Source: CAZJFH01 sp964545205
GTDB lineage: Bacteria > Pseudomonadota > Alphaproteobacteria > Rhodospirillales > Magnetospirillaceae
Length of the DNA stretch: 16,300 nucleotides
Direction of reading: 5' to 3'
NCBI GenBank assembly: GCA_964545205.1
Contig: CAZJFH010000094.1
Location: forward strand, 1 to 16,300
This document shows positions 1 to 6,555 of the stretch, piece after piece. The notes under the pieces are model-generated. The model was not told the origin of the DNA. It was given only the letters and a program-made list of their open reading frames with translations, and did no database searches. Within the stretch, counting starts at the first letter, position 1, and each line of letters opens with the position of its first letter. Both the position numbers and the translations under genes were made by a program.

Positions 1-306
1 CTGCACCGGTTCATGTGGGACTATGTCGGCATCGTCCGCACCAACAAGCGGCTGCGGCGCGCCAAGCGGCGCGTCGACCTGCTGCTGGCCGAGATCGCCG
101 AATACTACGGCACGTTCGTGGTCACCAACGACCTGCTGGAGCTGCGCAACCTGGCGGTGGTCGCCGACCTGATCATCCGCTCGGCGCTTGAGCGCAAGGA
201 AAGCCGCGGCCTGCACCACAGCCTGGACCACCCGCCGGCGCCTCAGGGCAGCCGCGGCGCCGCGACCGTGCTGGTGCCGCCGAACTACGCGCGCCGGTGG
301 GAGTGA
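1..306 (+). CDS. nadB: L-aspartate oxidase, C-terminal end (partial)
   Basis: This is the 3' end of a gene entering from the left, open in frame 1 from the first base to a TGA at 304-306. The roughly 100 visible residues match the C-terminal helical domain of L-aspartate oxidase, the FAD enzyme that makes iminoaspartate in NAD biosynthesis. The recognisable signature is MWDYVGIVRTNKRLRRA, followed by the ELRNL segment and an ALERKESRGLHHSLD segment carrying the family Arg-Glu-Ser-Arg-Gly-x-His motif. That motif also occurs in the related succinate dehydrogenase and fumarate reductase flavoproteins, but the helical-domain sequence before it is typical of NadB. The FAD-binding domain lies outside the window, so completeness cannot be judged. 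The gene converges on the next one with a 7-base gap. Confidence 0.9.
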   Translation: MHRFMWDYVGIVRTNKRLRRAKRRVDLLLAEIAEYYGTFVVTNDLLELRNLAVVADLIIRSALERKESRGLHHSLDHPPAPQGSRGAATVLVPPNYARRWE

Positions 307-313
307 GGCCCTA

Positions 314-505
314 CTACCGCCGGTCCTCCGCGGGACGGGGCTCTTCCAGCGGCGGCGGCGGGCCATCCTCGTCCTCGACCTGCGGCACGCAGCAGGACTG
401 GCACCACCAGATCACCTCGTGCTCGGCGGTGGCGATCACGGCATGCGGCGTCACGCTCCCGCAATGGGGGCAGAAATGCTCCTGAGGTGAAAGGCGGTCC
501 GCCAT
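314..505 (-). CDS. Small zinc-ribbon protein of unknown function
   Basis: A 63-residue protein if the ATG at 505-503 is used. An in-frame upstream ATG at 598 would add 31 low-complexity residues, which is less likely. Two Cys knuckles are visible: CPHC at residues 12-15 and CQSCC at 35-39, separated by a short aliphatic segment with a WW pair (VIWWCQSCC). This spacing is that of a rubredoxin-like or transcript-factor-like zinc ribbon. The C-terminal third is acidic and proline-rich (DEDGPPPPLEEP) and probably disordered. I do not recognise a named family. The gene lies downstream of the chemoreceptor gene on the same strand with a 162-base gap, and converges on nadB. Metal binding is inferred from the Cys pattern only. 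Confidence 0.65.
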   Translation of the reverse strand: MADRLSPQEHFCPHCGSVTPHAVIATAEHEVIWWCQSCCVPQVEDEDGPPPPLEEPRPAEDRR

Positions 506-625
506 GACAAAGCCCGAATTGCGTATTCCCAGTGGGAAGACGATAGCAGGCGAGCGGACCCGAGAGGGGGGCGAATCCGGATGAGTGCGGTGCGGCAATG
601 ACTGCCACCGGCGAGAGCGGGGCGA

Positions 626-646
626 CCGCCCGGATTATCCGGGCGG
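626..646 (-). terminator. Possible terminator hairpin after the chemoreceptor gene
   Basis: Bases 626-633 (CCGCCCGG) and 639-646 (CCGGGCGG) are perfect inverted repeats around a 5-base loop, about 20 bases beyond the chemoreceptor stop codon. There is no T-run on either side. It would therefore have to act as a U-less terminator, as is common in GC-rich genomes, or it may do something else. Confidence 0.4.
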
Positions 647-667
647 CGCACCCCGTCGCCGAAGCGC

Positions 668-2098
668 CTACAAACGATAGCCGATCCGCAGGCCGCCCCA
701 GTGCCGGCCCTGGACGATGATCGGGGCCGAGACGTCCTTCATCATCACGAAGTTGCCGCCGCCCATGTCGCGGCGGTAGGTCTGCAGCAAAAACGGCTTC
801 GTGTTTCGGCCGGCGGCCAGTCCGGTGCGGTCGTTGAAGATGCGCCGGTTGCGGCAGTTGGCGTTGTTCCAGGCGGCGTCGCCGCCCTGCGGCTGCGAGA
901 ACTTCCTGTTGTGGGTCGGCAGGAAGCCGTTGCGGTCGACGGCCGCGCAGAACGCGACCTTGTCGTTGAACTGCAGCGCCGGCTCCTGGATCGCCGGCAG
1001 CACCTCGTCGGTGAAGGCGACGAAGCGGGTCATGTGCTGCTGCGGGTTGGTGTTGGGGATCGGCTGGTAGTTCTCGTCGAACAGGTCGGCCGTCGAGATG
1101 CGCCCCGTGGCGACCGCGTCCTCGAACACCGCCGCGACGCGCTTCGCCTGCTCCTGGACGAATTCGATGAACGGCGTGTCCTTGGTGCGGAACTTGCTTT
1201 CGGCGATGAAGCCGATCAGCTTCTCGCTGGAGTTGAGCACCGTCAGGATGCGCTCGTCGGCGACGCGGAGATTCTCGCTGGTCAGCGCCACGCCCTCGAC
1301 GAAGCGGTCGATCTCGCCCATCACCTCCGAGCACTGCGACAGGCTGGTGCCGGCGGCCTGGGTGATGTCGGAGACCCGCTGCTCGACCGTGTGCAGCGAA
1401 GTGCCGAAATTGGCCACCACCTGATCGATGTCGCCGACTCCGGCGCCGACCGAGTCGGCGGTGGTGACAGTCTCGGTGCTGGTCGAGATCAGTTCGGTGA
1501 TGTTCTGCGACAGATTGCCGACCGTGGCGTCGATGCCGGTGGTGGCGTCCGAGGTCTGGCGCGCCAGGGTCTTGACCTCGCCGGCGACGACCGCGAAGCC
1601 GCGGCCCGCCTCGCCGGCGCGGGCGGCCTCGATGGTGGCGTTCAGGGCCAGAAGGTTGGTCTGGCGGGCGATCGCCTGGATGCTGCGCGACATGCCGCGG
1701 ACCTCGCCCAGCGACGACTCCAGCACGTTCAGCCGTTCCTCGATGCCCTGGACCGAGCCGACCAGGCGATGGATGTTGCCGACCGCCGCGGTGATCGTCT
1801 GCTGCGAATGGCTCGAGTTCTCCGCCGCCTGCATGGCCACCCGGTTGGTCTCCTGGGCGGCCGCGTCGATCTGGTGGATCGCCTGGGCCATGTCCGCGGC
1901 AATGGCCTTCAGGTGCCCGAAGAGGGTTTCCTGGTGCTTCACGAACCGCGCGACGCCCTCGACGCTGCCGGCGATGTCGGCGACTTCGAGACTCAGTTCC
2001 TGGACCCTGCGCAGAATTTCGTCGGCGAACGCATCCGCCGCGTCATTGGCCTCTACCGCGGCCTCCGTAGCAGCCGTCTCCGGCAGCCGATCCGTCAT
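668..2098 (-). CDS. Cytosolic methyl-accepting chemotaxis-like protein with C-terminal Cache-like domain
   Basis: A 476-residue chemoreceptor-type protein without any membrane segment or signal peptide. Residues about 25-300 form the long coiled-coil signalling region. The highly conserved hairpin tip is at about 142-177, containing RQTNLLALNATIEAARAGEA and GRGFAVVAGEVKTLA, the region that contacts CheA and CheW in this family. The last 170 residues (about 305-476) are globular, with DRNGFLPTHN, CRNRRIFNDRTGL and a closing RHWGGLRIGYRL. This resembles the Cache-like module found at the C-terminus of several proteobacterial soluble MCPs. The ATG at 2098 has a strong GGAGG ribosome site 6-7 bases upstream. 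It lies 159 bases downstream of the PP2C phosphatase gene on the same strand and may have its own promoter. The ligand is unknown; C384 and C415 in the sensor domain are possible metal or redox ligands, which is speculation. Confidence 0.9.
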   Translation of the reverse strand: MTDRLPETAATEAAVEANDAADAFADEILRRVQELSLEVADIAGSVEGVARFVKHQETLFGHLKAIAADMAQAIHQIDAAAQETNRVAMQAAENSSHSQQTITAAVGNIHRLVGSVQGIEERLNVLESSLGEVRGMSRSIQAIARQTNLLALNATIEAARAGEAGRGFAVVAGEVKTLARQTSDATTGIDATVGNLSQNITELISTSTETVTTADSVGAGVGDIDQVVANFGTSLHTVEQRVSDITQAAGTSLSQCSEVMGEIDRFVEGVALTSENLRVADERILTVLNSSEKLIGFIAESKFRTKDTPFIEFVQEQAKRVAAVFEDAVATGRISTADLFDENYQPIPNTNPQQHMTRFVAFTDEVLPAIQEPALQFNDKVAFCAAVDRNGFLPTHNRKFSQPQGGDAAWNNANCRNRRIFNDRTGLAAGRNTKPFLLQTYRRDMGGGNFVMMKDVSAPIIVQGRHWGGLRIGYRL

Positions 2099-2122
2099 AC
2101 GTCGCCTCCGATTCCCCAGTTT

Positions 2123-2163
2123 GTGACCGTTATCGTTTTTTGTTATCTACAATGGTCACTATA
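2123..2163 (-). promoter_or_regulatory. Repeat-rich upstream region of the chemoreceptor gene
   Basis: The 159-base gap is clearly more AT-rich than its surroundings. Bases 2123-2128 (GTGACC) and 2154-2159 (GGTCAC) are a perfect 6-base inverted pair. Between them GTTATC occurs twice as a direct repeat 13 bases apart (2129-2134 and 2142-2147), separated by a run of T. A TATAGT hexamer reads on the minus strand at 2163-2158 and could be a -10 element, with TTGATT 19 bases upstream. A promoter with an operator is a reasonable reading, but no known regulator site is matched. Confidence 0.35.
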
Positions 2164-2257
2164 GAGCAACGTACGCGTAACAAATCAACCGAAAACCCCC
2201 CGACCCATACCCGGGTGAGTGGGACCGGCCACCACTTGCGGATAGGTGACGCCGGAC

Positions 2258-3460
2258 TTATGGCCGGCGCGACAGCCAGACCAAGGTCAGGTCGTCGCCG
2301 ACCACCGGCCGGTCCTGGCGGAACGCCGACAGGATGTGCTGCAGCGGCTCGTCGCCGCGGCCCGCCGCCTCGACCGCCAGCCGGCACACGTCGGCATCCT
2401 CGAGGCATTCGCCGGCGCTGTTCTGGGTCTCGGTCAGGGCGTCGGAGTAGAGCAGCAGGAACGTCCCCTTCGGGAACGGCACGACCCGCTCTTCGTAGGG
2501 GATGCCGCGGGCGATGCCGACCGGCAGCCCGCTCGAATCGAGCATCTCGGCCGCGTTCGCGGTGCCGATGACCGGATTGGGAGAGGCGGCGGCGGCGTAG
2601 GTGAAGGTGTCGGCCACCGTATCCAGCACCCCGAACAGCACCGTGCAGTACTGATCGATCGCCAACAGTTCGACCAGGCGCTCGTTGAGGGCGCCGAGAT
2701 AGGCGCCGGGCGGGGCGCTGTCGGGCGTGGCCTGGCGCATCAGCGTGTGCAGGCGGAACGTGTTCATCGCCGCGGTGACGCCGTGGCCGGCGAAGTCGAC
2801 GATGAACACCGCCACCCTGCCGTCGCCGATGTCGCGCATGCCCCAATAGTCGCCGCCCAGTTCCGAGGACGGCTCGAAATGCGCCTGCAGCACCAGATCG
2901 TGCTTTTCCGAGACGTCGCTGATGTGCCCGGCCGACGGCATCAGCGCGAACTGCATGTCGCGCGCCGTGTCCAGTTCGGACTGCACCCGCTCGCGGTATT
3001 CGACCAGGCTGCGCACCAGCAGCCGGTTCTCGAGGTGCACCCGCACCCGGGCGATCAGTTCGGGGCCGTGGATCGGCTTGGTCACCAGATCGGTGGCGCC
3101 GGCGCGGAACACCGAGGTCCGCTCCTCGGGCGAGCCCAGCGCGGTCTGCACCAGCACCGGCAGGCGGGCGAAACGCGGGTTGGCCCGGAGGTTGCGGCAC
3201 ACCTCGAAGCCGTCCATGCGCGGCATCATGATGTCGAGGATGATCAGGTCGGGATCGAACGCCTCGGCCTTCTCCAGCCCCTCGACGCCGTCGCAGGCGA
3301 ACGCGACCTCGCGGATGCCGGCGGCGGCGAGGAAGGCGCCGATCAGGCGGCGGCTGGCCTCGGTGTCCTCGACCACCAGAACCCGGCAGGCGCGGAGCTT
3401 CTCGTCGAGCCCGGCCGAGGCGGCGCCGGGTGCGGGGTCCGGCCTGCCGGCGATCGTCAT
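2258..3460 (-). CDS. Response regulator receiver - PP2C (SpoIIE/RsbU-type) serine phosphatase
   Basis: A 400-residue fusion. Residues about 24-145 are a CheY-like receiver with the acidic pair E31-D32, phosphoacceptor D76 (LIILDIMMP), T106 and K128 (VTKPI), all present. A helical, probably coiled-coil linker at about 140-175 leads into a PP2C-type domain (about 185-400) with the metal-binding aspartates in GGDYW (D204), VDFAGHG (D222), LLYSDALTE (D340) and GDDLTLVW (D389/D390). The phosphatase therefore looks active. By family knowledge it should dephosphorylate the phosphorylated STAS protein encoded two genes upstream. Phosphorylation of the receiver by an unseen histidine kinase would gate it. 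Its ATG overlaps the kinase stop by four bases (ATGA at 3460-3457), so the two are translationally coupled. The domain assignment is firm; the physiological output is unknown. Confidence 0.93.
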   Translation of the reverse strand: MTIAGRPDPAPGAASAGLDEKLRACRVLVVEDTEASRRLIGAFLAAAGIREVAFACDGVEGLEKAEAFDPDLIILDIMMPRMDGFEVCRNLRANPRFARLPVLVQTALGSPEERTSVFRAGATDLVTKPIHGPELIARVRVHLENRLLVRSLVEYRERVQSELDTARDMQFALMPSAGHISDVSEKHDLVLQAHFEPSSELGGDYWGMRDIGDGRVAVFIVDFAGHGVTAAMNTFRLHTLMRQATPDSAPPGAYLGALNERLVELLAIDQYCTVLFGVLDTVADTFTYAAAASPNPVIGTANAAEMLDSSGLPVGIARGIPYEERVVPFPKGTFLLLYSDALTETQNSAGECLEDADVCRLAVEAAGRGDEPLQHILSAFRQDRPVVGDDLTLVWLSRRP

Positions 3461-4176
3461 CGCGCGAACCTCATCACCAGGCGGCGGCCGCCGTTCTCCA
3501 TGGCGGTTTCCTTGCAGATGTCCCGGATCAGGAACAGGCCGCGGCCGGACTTCTTGTTCAGGTCGATCGGCCGGTCGAGGATGGCGGCGTCGTAGCCGGG
3601 TCCTTCGTCGTCGATGGTCACGACCACCTCGCCGTCGTCCCAGGTGGTCAGGATGGTCACCCGCCGGCCGCCGAAATGCCCGTCGTTGAGCCGGGTCTCG
3701 ATGGTCTGGCAGAACTGGATGAAATCGTCGAGGCTGTCCTTGTTCAGCGAGCCGATCTCGAGATTGCCGTGCACCATCGCGTTGACCAGCGCCTCGTGCA
3801 GAGCCAGTTCCATCACCTGATGGACGTTCTCGTCGAGGCTGGTCCGCTCGGCCACCGCCTGGCACAGCGCCCGCGCCACTTCGAGCCCGTAGGCGGTCAC
3901 GGTGGTCAGCGAGACGAGCAGCCCCCGTTCCGGAATGGCCGCGAAAACCGGCTCCAGGCCGCCATCGGCCTCGATGCAGGCGGCGACGGGGGCGCGCAGG
4001 GCGCGCGACAGCCGCTCCTCGTCGACGTCGCCGACGATGACCGCGAGGCGCGAGTCGTCGTCCGGTGCGCCGGCGGCGCAATCGCCGCCGACGATCGCGC
4101 ACCCGGCGCTGTCGGCCAATTCGGCGAGCGTCGCCTCGGAGACGCCGTCTCCGCACAGCTTGATCGATTTCGACAC
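3457..4176 (-). CDS. RsbW-like anti-sigma-factor kinase (GHKL ATPase) with N-terminal extension
   Basis: A 239-residue protein whose second half (about 105-239) is a GHKL/HATPase domain. The N box is ELALHEALVNAMVHGN at 123-138, the G1 box DEGPGYD at 190-196, and the G2 segment SGRGLFLIRDI at 210-220. There is no His-kinase dimerisation domain, which fits the RsbW/SpoIIAB class that phosphorylates a STAS partner on Ser/Thr and sequesters a target. The first 100 residues are an extra region, not typical of minimal RsbW proteins of about 140-160 residues, and I do not recognise it. The start is taken as a GTG at 4176-4174, seven bases after the STAS stop; no good ATG exists further in before the domain. 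It ends in an ATGA overlap with the phosphatase gene. Confidence 0.85.
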   Translation of the reverse strand: MSKSIKLCGDGVSEATLAELADSAGCAIVGGDCAAGAPDDDSRLAVIVGDVDEERLSRALRAPVAACIEADGGLEPVFAAIPERGLLVSLTTVTAYGLEVARALCQAVAERTSLDENVHQVMELALHEALVNAMVHGNLEIGSLNKDSLDDFIQFCQTIETRLNDGHFGGRRVTILTTWDDGEVVVTIDDEGPGYDAAILDRPIDLNKKSGRGLFLIRDICKETAMENGGRRLVMRFAR

Positions 4177-4182
4177 GGCGGC

Positions 4183-4509
4183 CTACGCTTCGACGGTGAA
4201 GAGGGTCTCGAACTTGCTCGAGGCGAAGATCCGCTGGACCTGGCCGCGCGGATTGCGGAGCACGACCTCGGCCTTCTTCTGCGAAGCGGTGTCGCGGACC
4301 ATCAGCAGCATGCCGAGGCCGGCGGAGTCGATGAACTCGACGTCGGACATGTCGAAGATCAACTTTTGGGCCGAGGAATCACGAATCTGGCCGATCACGT
4401 TGCGGAACGACGGGTGATCGGAATAGGTCACGCGGCCGTGCAGAGTAACCTCGACGACGTCACCCCGATCGGATGTTTCGTACTGCAATGTTGACGCCCC
4501 CCCAACCAT
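4183..4509 (-). CDS. STAS-domain anti-sigma-factor antagonist (RsbV/SpoIIAA-like)
   Basis: A 108-residue single STAS domain if the ATG at 4509 is used; a TTG 36 bases upstream would add 12 residues. The core motif FDMSDVEFIDSAGLGMLL carries the conserved serine that RsbW-type kinases phosphorylate (DSAGLG), preceded by beta strands VVEVTLHGRVTY. It is first in the operon, followed six bases later by the kinase gene and then the phosphatase. This order (antagonist, kinase, phosphatase) is a classical partner-switch layout. In the family, the unphosphorylated antagonist binds the kinase and releases whatever the kinase was holding. No sigma factor is encoded nearby, so the target may be elsewhere or not a sigma factor. 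Confidence 0.9.
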   Translation of the reverse strand: MVGGASTLQYETSDRGDVVEVTLHGRVTYSDHPSFRNVIGQIRDSSAQKLIFDMSDVEFIDSAGLGMLLMVRDTASQKKAEVVLRNPRGQVQRIFASSKFETLFTVEA

Positions 4510-4518
4510 GTCTATGCT
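4491..4518 (+). promoter_or_regulatory. Predicted sigma70-type promoter for the NDUFAF6-like gene
   Basis: TTGACG (4491-4496) and TATGCT (4513-4518) are separated by 16 bases, matching 5/6 and 4/6 consensus positions. The site lies across the start codon region of the divergent STAS gene and would give a 5' leader of about 75 bases before the ATG at 4601. Confidence 0.45.
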
Positions 4519-4541
4519 GCCCGGCTCGGGCAGAGAACCAG

Positions 4542-4570
4542 ACAATACCGCAGACGCCAGCTAGGGCCAA
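4542..4570 (-). promoter_or_regulatory. Predicted sigma70-type promoter for the partner-switch operon
   Basis: On the minus strand TTGGCC (4570-4565) and TATTGT (4547-4542) are separated by exactly 17 bases, about 30-60 bases upstream of the STAS gene ATG. The match is moderate (4/6 in each hexamer). It is the best-spaced candidate in this short divergent gap. Confidence 0.4.
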
Positions 4571-4600
4571 GCGCCCTCGCGGCAGCGCAGAGAGGAACGA

Positions 4601-5443
4601 ATGCCCGCGACGCCCGCGCTGTCCTACGTCGCCGAGCAGGTGCGGCGATTAGACCGCGAACGCTTCCTGAGCGCGTTGTTCGCGCCGCCCGACCGGCGCG
4701 AGGCGCTGTTCGCGCTCTACGCCTTCAATCTCGAACTCGCCAGGATCCGCGAACAGGTCAGCGAGCCGATGATGGGCCACATCCGCCTGCAGTGGTGGCG
4801 CGACAAGCTGGCCTCGATCGCGGCCGGCATGCCGGTCGACGGCCATCCCGTGGCCGAGCCGCTGAGCGCCGCCGTGCGGGAGCGCGGGCTCGACCTCGCC
4901 CGCCTCGAACGGCTCATCGACGCCCGCGAACGCGACCTCGACGACGCGCCGCCGGCCGACCTCGCCGCGCTCGAGGCCTATGCCGCCGACACCGGCGGCG
5001 TGCTGACCCAGCTCGCGCTCGACGTCCTGGGCGTCGACGCCCCCGCCGCGCAGGACGCGGCGCTTGCCGTCGGCAGCGCCTGGGCGCTGGTCGGGCTGCT
5101 GCGGGCGGCGCCGTTCCATGCCGCCGCCGGCCGGGTGTACCTGCCGCAGGATCTGCTCGACGCCCACGGCATCGGCCGCGACGCGCTGCTGGCCGGCAAG
5201 GCCGAACTGGCGCCCGCCGCCAGGAAGGTGGCCGAACGCGCCGCCGGACATCTCGCGGCGGCGCGGCGGCTGCGCCCAGGCGTGCCGCGGCGCGCCGTTC
5301 CGGCGCTGCTGCCGGCGCGCTCGGCCGACCTCTACCTGCGGGCGCTGGCCCGGCGCGGCTGGGAGCCGTTCGCGCCCGGCTGGGCCGAGACCCGCCCCCG
5401 TCCGCTGCGCTTCGCGCTCGCCGCGCTCGCAGGGCGATACTAG
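4601..5443 (+). CDS. Squalene/phytoene synthase family protein, NDUFAF6-like (probably non-catalytic)
   Basis: A 280-residue all-helical protein of the squalene/phytoene synthase fold. Family landmarks are ALFALYAFNLELARIRE (35-51), IRLQWWRDKL (61-70), GSAWALVGLLRAAPF (158-172) and the VYLPQDLL segment (179-186). The two Asp-rich motifs (DxxxD type) that bind Mg-diphosphate in true synthases are absent: the first is replaced by NLELARIRE and the second by SAWALVGLL. This pattern is typical of the NDUFAF6 group, whose mitochondrial member assists complex I assembly, and of the bacterial relatives in alphaproteobacteria. No carotenoid or hopanoid genes are nearby. The start has a good GAGAGGAA ribosome site at 4590-4597. 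Assembly-factor function is inferred from family resemblance only. Confidence 0.85.
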   Translation: MPATPALSYVAEQVRRLDRERFLSALFAPPDRREALFALYAFNLELARIREQVSEPMMGHIRLQWWRDKLASIAAGMPVDGHPVAEPLSAAVRERGLDLARLERLIDARERDLDDAPPADLAALEAYAADTGGVLTQLALDVLGVDAPAAQDAALAVGSAWALVGLLRAAPFHAAAGRVYLPQDLLDAHGIGRDALLAGKAELAPAARKVAERAAGHLAAARRLRPGVPRRAVPALLPARSADLYLRALARRGWEPFAPGWAETRPRPLRFALAALAGRY

Positions 5444-5464
5444 CCGGGGCGTTTTCGAGTTGGC

Positions 5465-5482
5465 CCGGCCAGCGGGGGCCGG
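5465..5482 (+). terminator. Weak hairpin between the NDUFAF6-like and hydrolase genes
   Basis: CCGGCC (5465-5470) and GGCCGG (5477-5482) form a 6-bp GC stem with a 6-base loop, 21 bases after the stop at 5443. There is no T-run, and short GC palindromes are frequent in this genome. Confidence 0.2.
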
Positions 5483-5512
5483 TACGATGCGGGCGCAATC
5501 GGAGGAGCGATC

Positions 5513-6439
5513 ATGGTGCGGGTTTGGGCGTGTGCGGCGGCGCTGGTCGCCATGGTGACTTTCGGCTCGGCGCGGGCCGAGGAGGTCGTCACCGAATACG
5601 AGGGATTCCGGCTGGTCGCCGACGCCACCCTGGCCGAGGGCAAGACCTGGGCCGACGGCGCCGTGCTGATGGTCCACGGCACGCTGGCGCACAAGGACCA
5701 GGAGACCATCGCGACGATGCGCCGTCTGCTCAACGAGCGCGGCCACAACACCCTGGCGCTGAACCTGAGCCTCGGGGTGCAGGAGCGCCGCGGCCCGTTC
5801 GACTGCGCCATCCGCCAGGTCCACTACCATCGCCAGGCGCTGCTCGAGATCGGCGTCTGGCTCACCTGGCTGCAGGAGCAGGGCGCGAAGAAGGTGGCGC
5901 TGTTCGGCCATTCGCGCGGCGGCAACCAGGTGGCCTGGTACGCGTTCGAGAAGCCGAAGGTCGAACTGGTCGGACCCGTGGTGCTGCTGGCGCCGATGAC
6001 CTGGGACCAGAAGCGCGCCGCCGAGCAGTACCGTGCCCGCTACGGCCACGGCTTCGAGGAGGCGCTCGAGACGGCCGGGGCGATGGTCATGCGCGGCAAC
6101 GGCCACAAGATGCTGGAGGGCCGACACGACCTGCTGTACTGCCCGCAGGCCGAGGTCAGCGCCCAGGCCTTCTTCGAGTACTACTCGAACGACCTGCGCA
6201 AGGACACGCCGTCGATCCTGCCCGGCGTCGACCGCCCGGTGCTGGTCGTCGCGGCCTCCGAGGACGAGGTGGTGCCCGAACTCGTCGACAAGGTCCGCGC
6301 CCGCAAGCTCAAGCACGTCGAGCTCGAGGTGATCGACGGCGCCGGGCACTTCTTCCGCGACCTCTATGCCGAGGACGCCGCCGATGCGATCGCCAAGTTC
6401 CTCGACCGTCACATGACGCCGGCCGGGCAGGGCGGCTGA
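5513..6439 (+). CDS. Secreted alpha/beta hydrolase
   Basis: A 308-residue protein with an N-terminal signal peptide (about residues 1-22, ending GSARA) and an alpha/beta-hydrolase fold. The HG oxyanion segment VLMVHGTL is at 51-58. The nucleophile elbow FGHSRGG is at 131-137 with S134. The probable acid is D251 in AASEDEVVP and the catalytic histidine H279 in IDGAGHFF, so the triad is complete. The start has a GGAGGAG ribosome site at 5501-5507. It lies 69 bases after the NDUFAF6-like gene on the same strand and may be cotranscribed with it. The substrate is not evident: the length and the DTPSILPGVDRPVLVV segment suggest a small-ester or peptide hydrolase of the general serine-hydrolase group. 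A periplasmic or exported location follows from the signal peptide. Confidence 0.85.
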   Translation: MVRVWACAAALVAMVTFGSARAEEVVTEYEGFRLVADATLAEGKTWADGAVLMVHGTLAHKDQETIATMRRLLNERGHNTLALNLSLGVQERRGPFDCAIRQVHYHRQALLEIGVWLTWLQEQGAKKVALFGHSRGGNQVAWYAFEKPKVELVGPVVLLAPMTWDQKRAAEQYRARYGHGFEEALETAGAMVMRGNGHKMLEGRHDLLYCPQAEVSAQAFFEYYSNDLRKDTPSILPGVDRPVLVVAASEDEVVPELVDKVRARKLKHVELEVIDGAGHFFRDLYAEDAADAIAKFLDRHMTPAGQGG

Positions 6440-6457
6440 GCTTCGAAATCAACGGCT

Positions 6458-6485
6458 TGTCGCCCGACGCTCGTGCCGGGCGACA
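6458..6485 (+). terminator. Hairpin terminator candidate after the hydrolase gene
   Basis: TGTCGCCCG (6458-6466) and CGGGCGACA (6477-6485) form a perfect 9-bp stem with a 10-base loop, 19 bases beyond the hydrolase stop. No clear T-run follows. Confidence 0.5.
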
Positions 6486-6490
6486 GGTGC

Positions 6491-6506
6491 TGTGACGGCG
6501 GTCACA
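6491..6506. promoter_or_regulatory. Perfect CRP-type palindrome upstream of the SPOR gene
   Basis: TGTGACGGCGGTCACA is a full match to the TGTGA-N6-TCACA recognition pattern of CRP-family regulators, with six bases of each arm perfectly paired. Its centre is about 57 bases upstream of the ATG at 6556. The site lies just after the hydrolase hairpin and is the only regulatory-looking element in this gap. Binding is not shown; a 12-base palindrome can arise by chance in GC-rich DNA. Confidence 0.5.
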
Positions 6507-6555
6507 CTCATTCTTAACCGGAATCTGGCAGGGTGCCGCATGGAGGTTGGTTTCC

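Noticed and set aside
701..2164. Long plus-strand open frame (487 codons) opposite the chemoreceptor gene
   Set aside because: It is antisense to a well-conserved MCP. Its translation is rich in Arg, Gly, Asp and Val with no domain, which is the usual shadow of a GC-rich gene.
2258..4156. Extended 632-codon reading of the receiver-phosphatase gene
   Set aside because: The extra 232 N-terminal residues are Arg-rich nonsense overlapping the kinase in another frame. The ATG at 3460, in an ATGA overlap, is the natural start.
4649..6412. 587-codon minus-strand open frame across the NDUFAF6-like and hydrolase genes
   Set aside because: It spans two unrelated conserved genes and the gap between them, with no recognisable motif; it is a GC-driven artefact.
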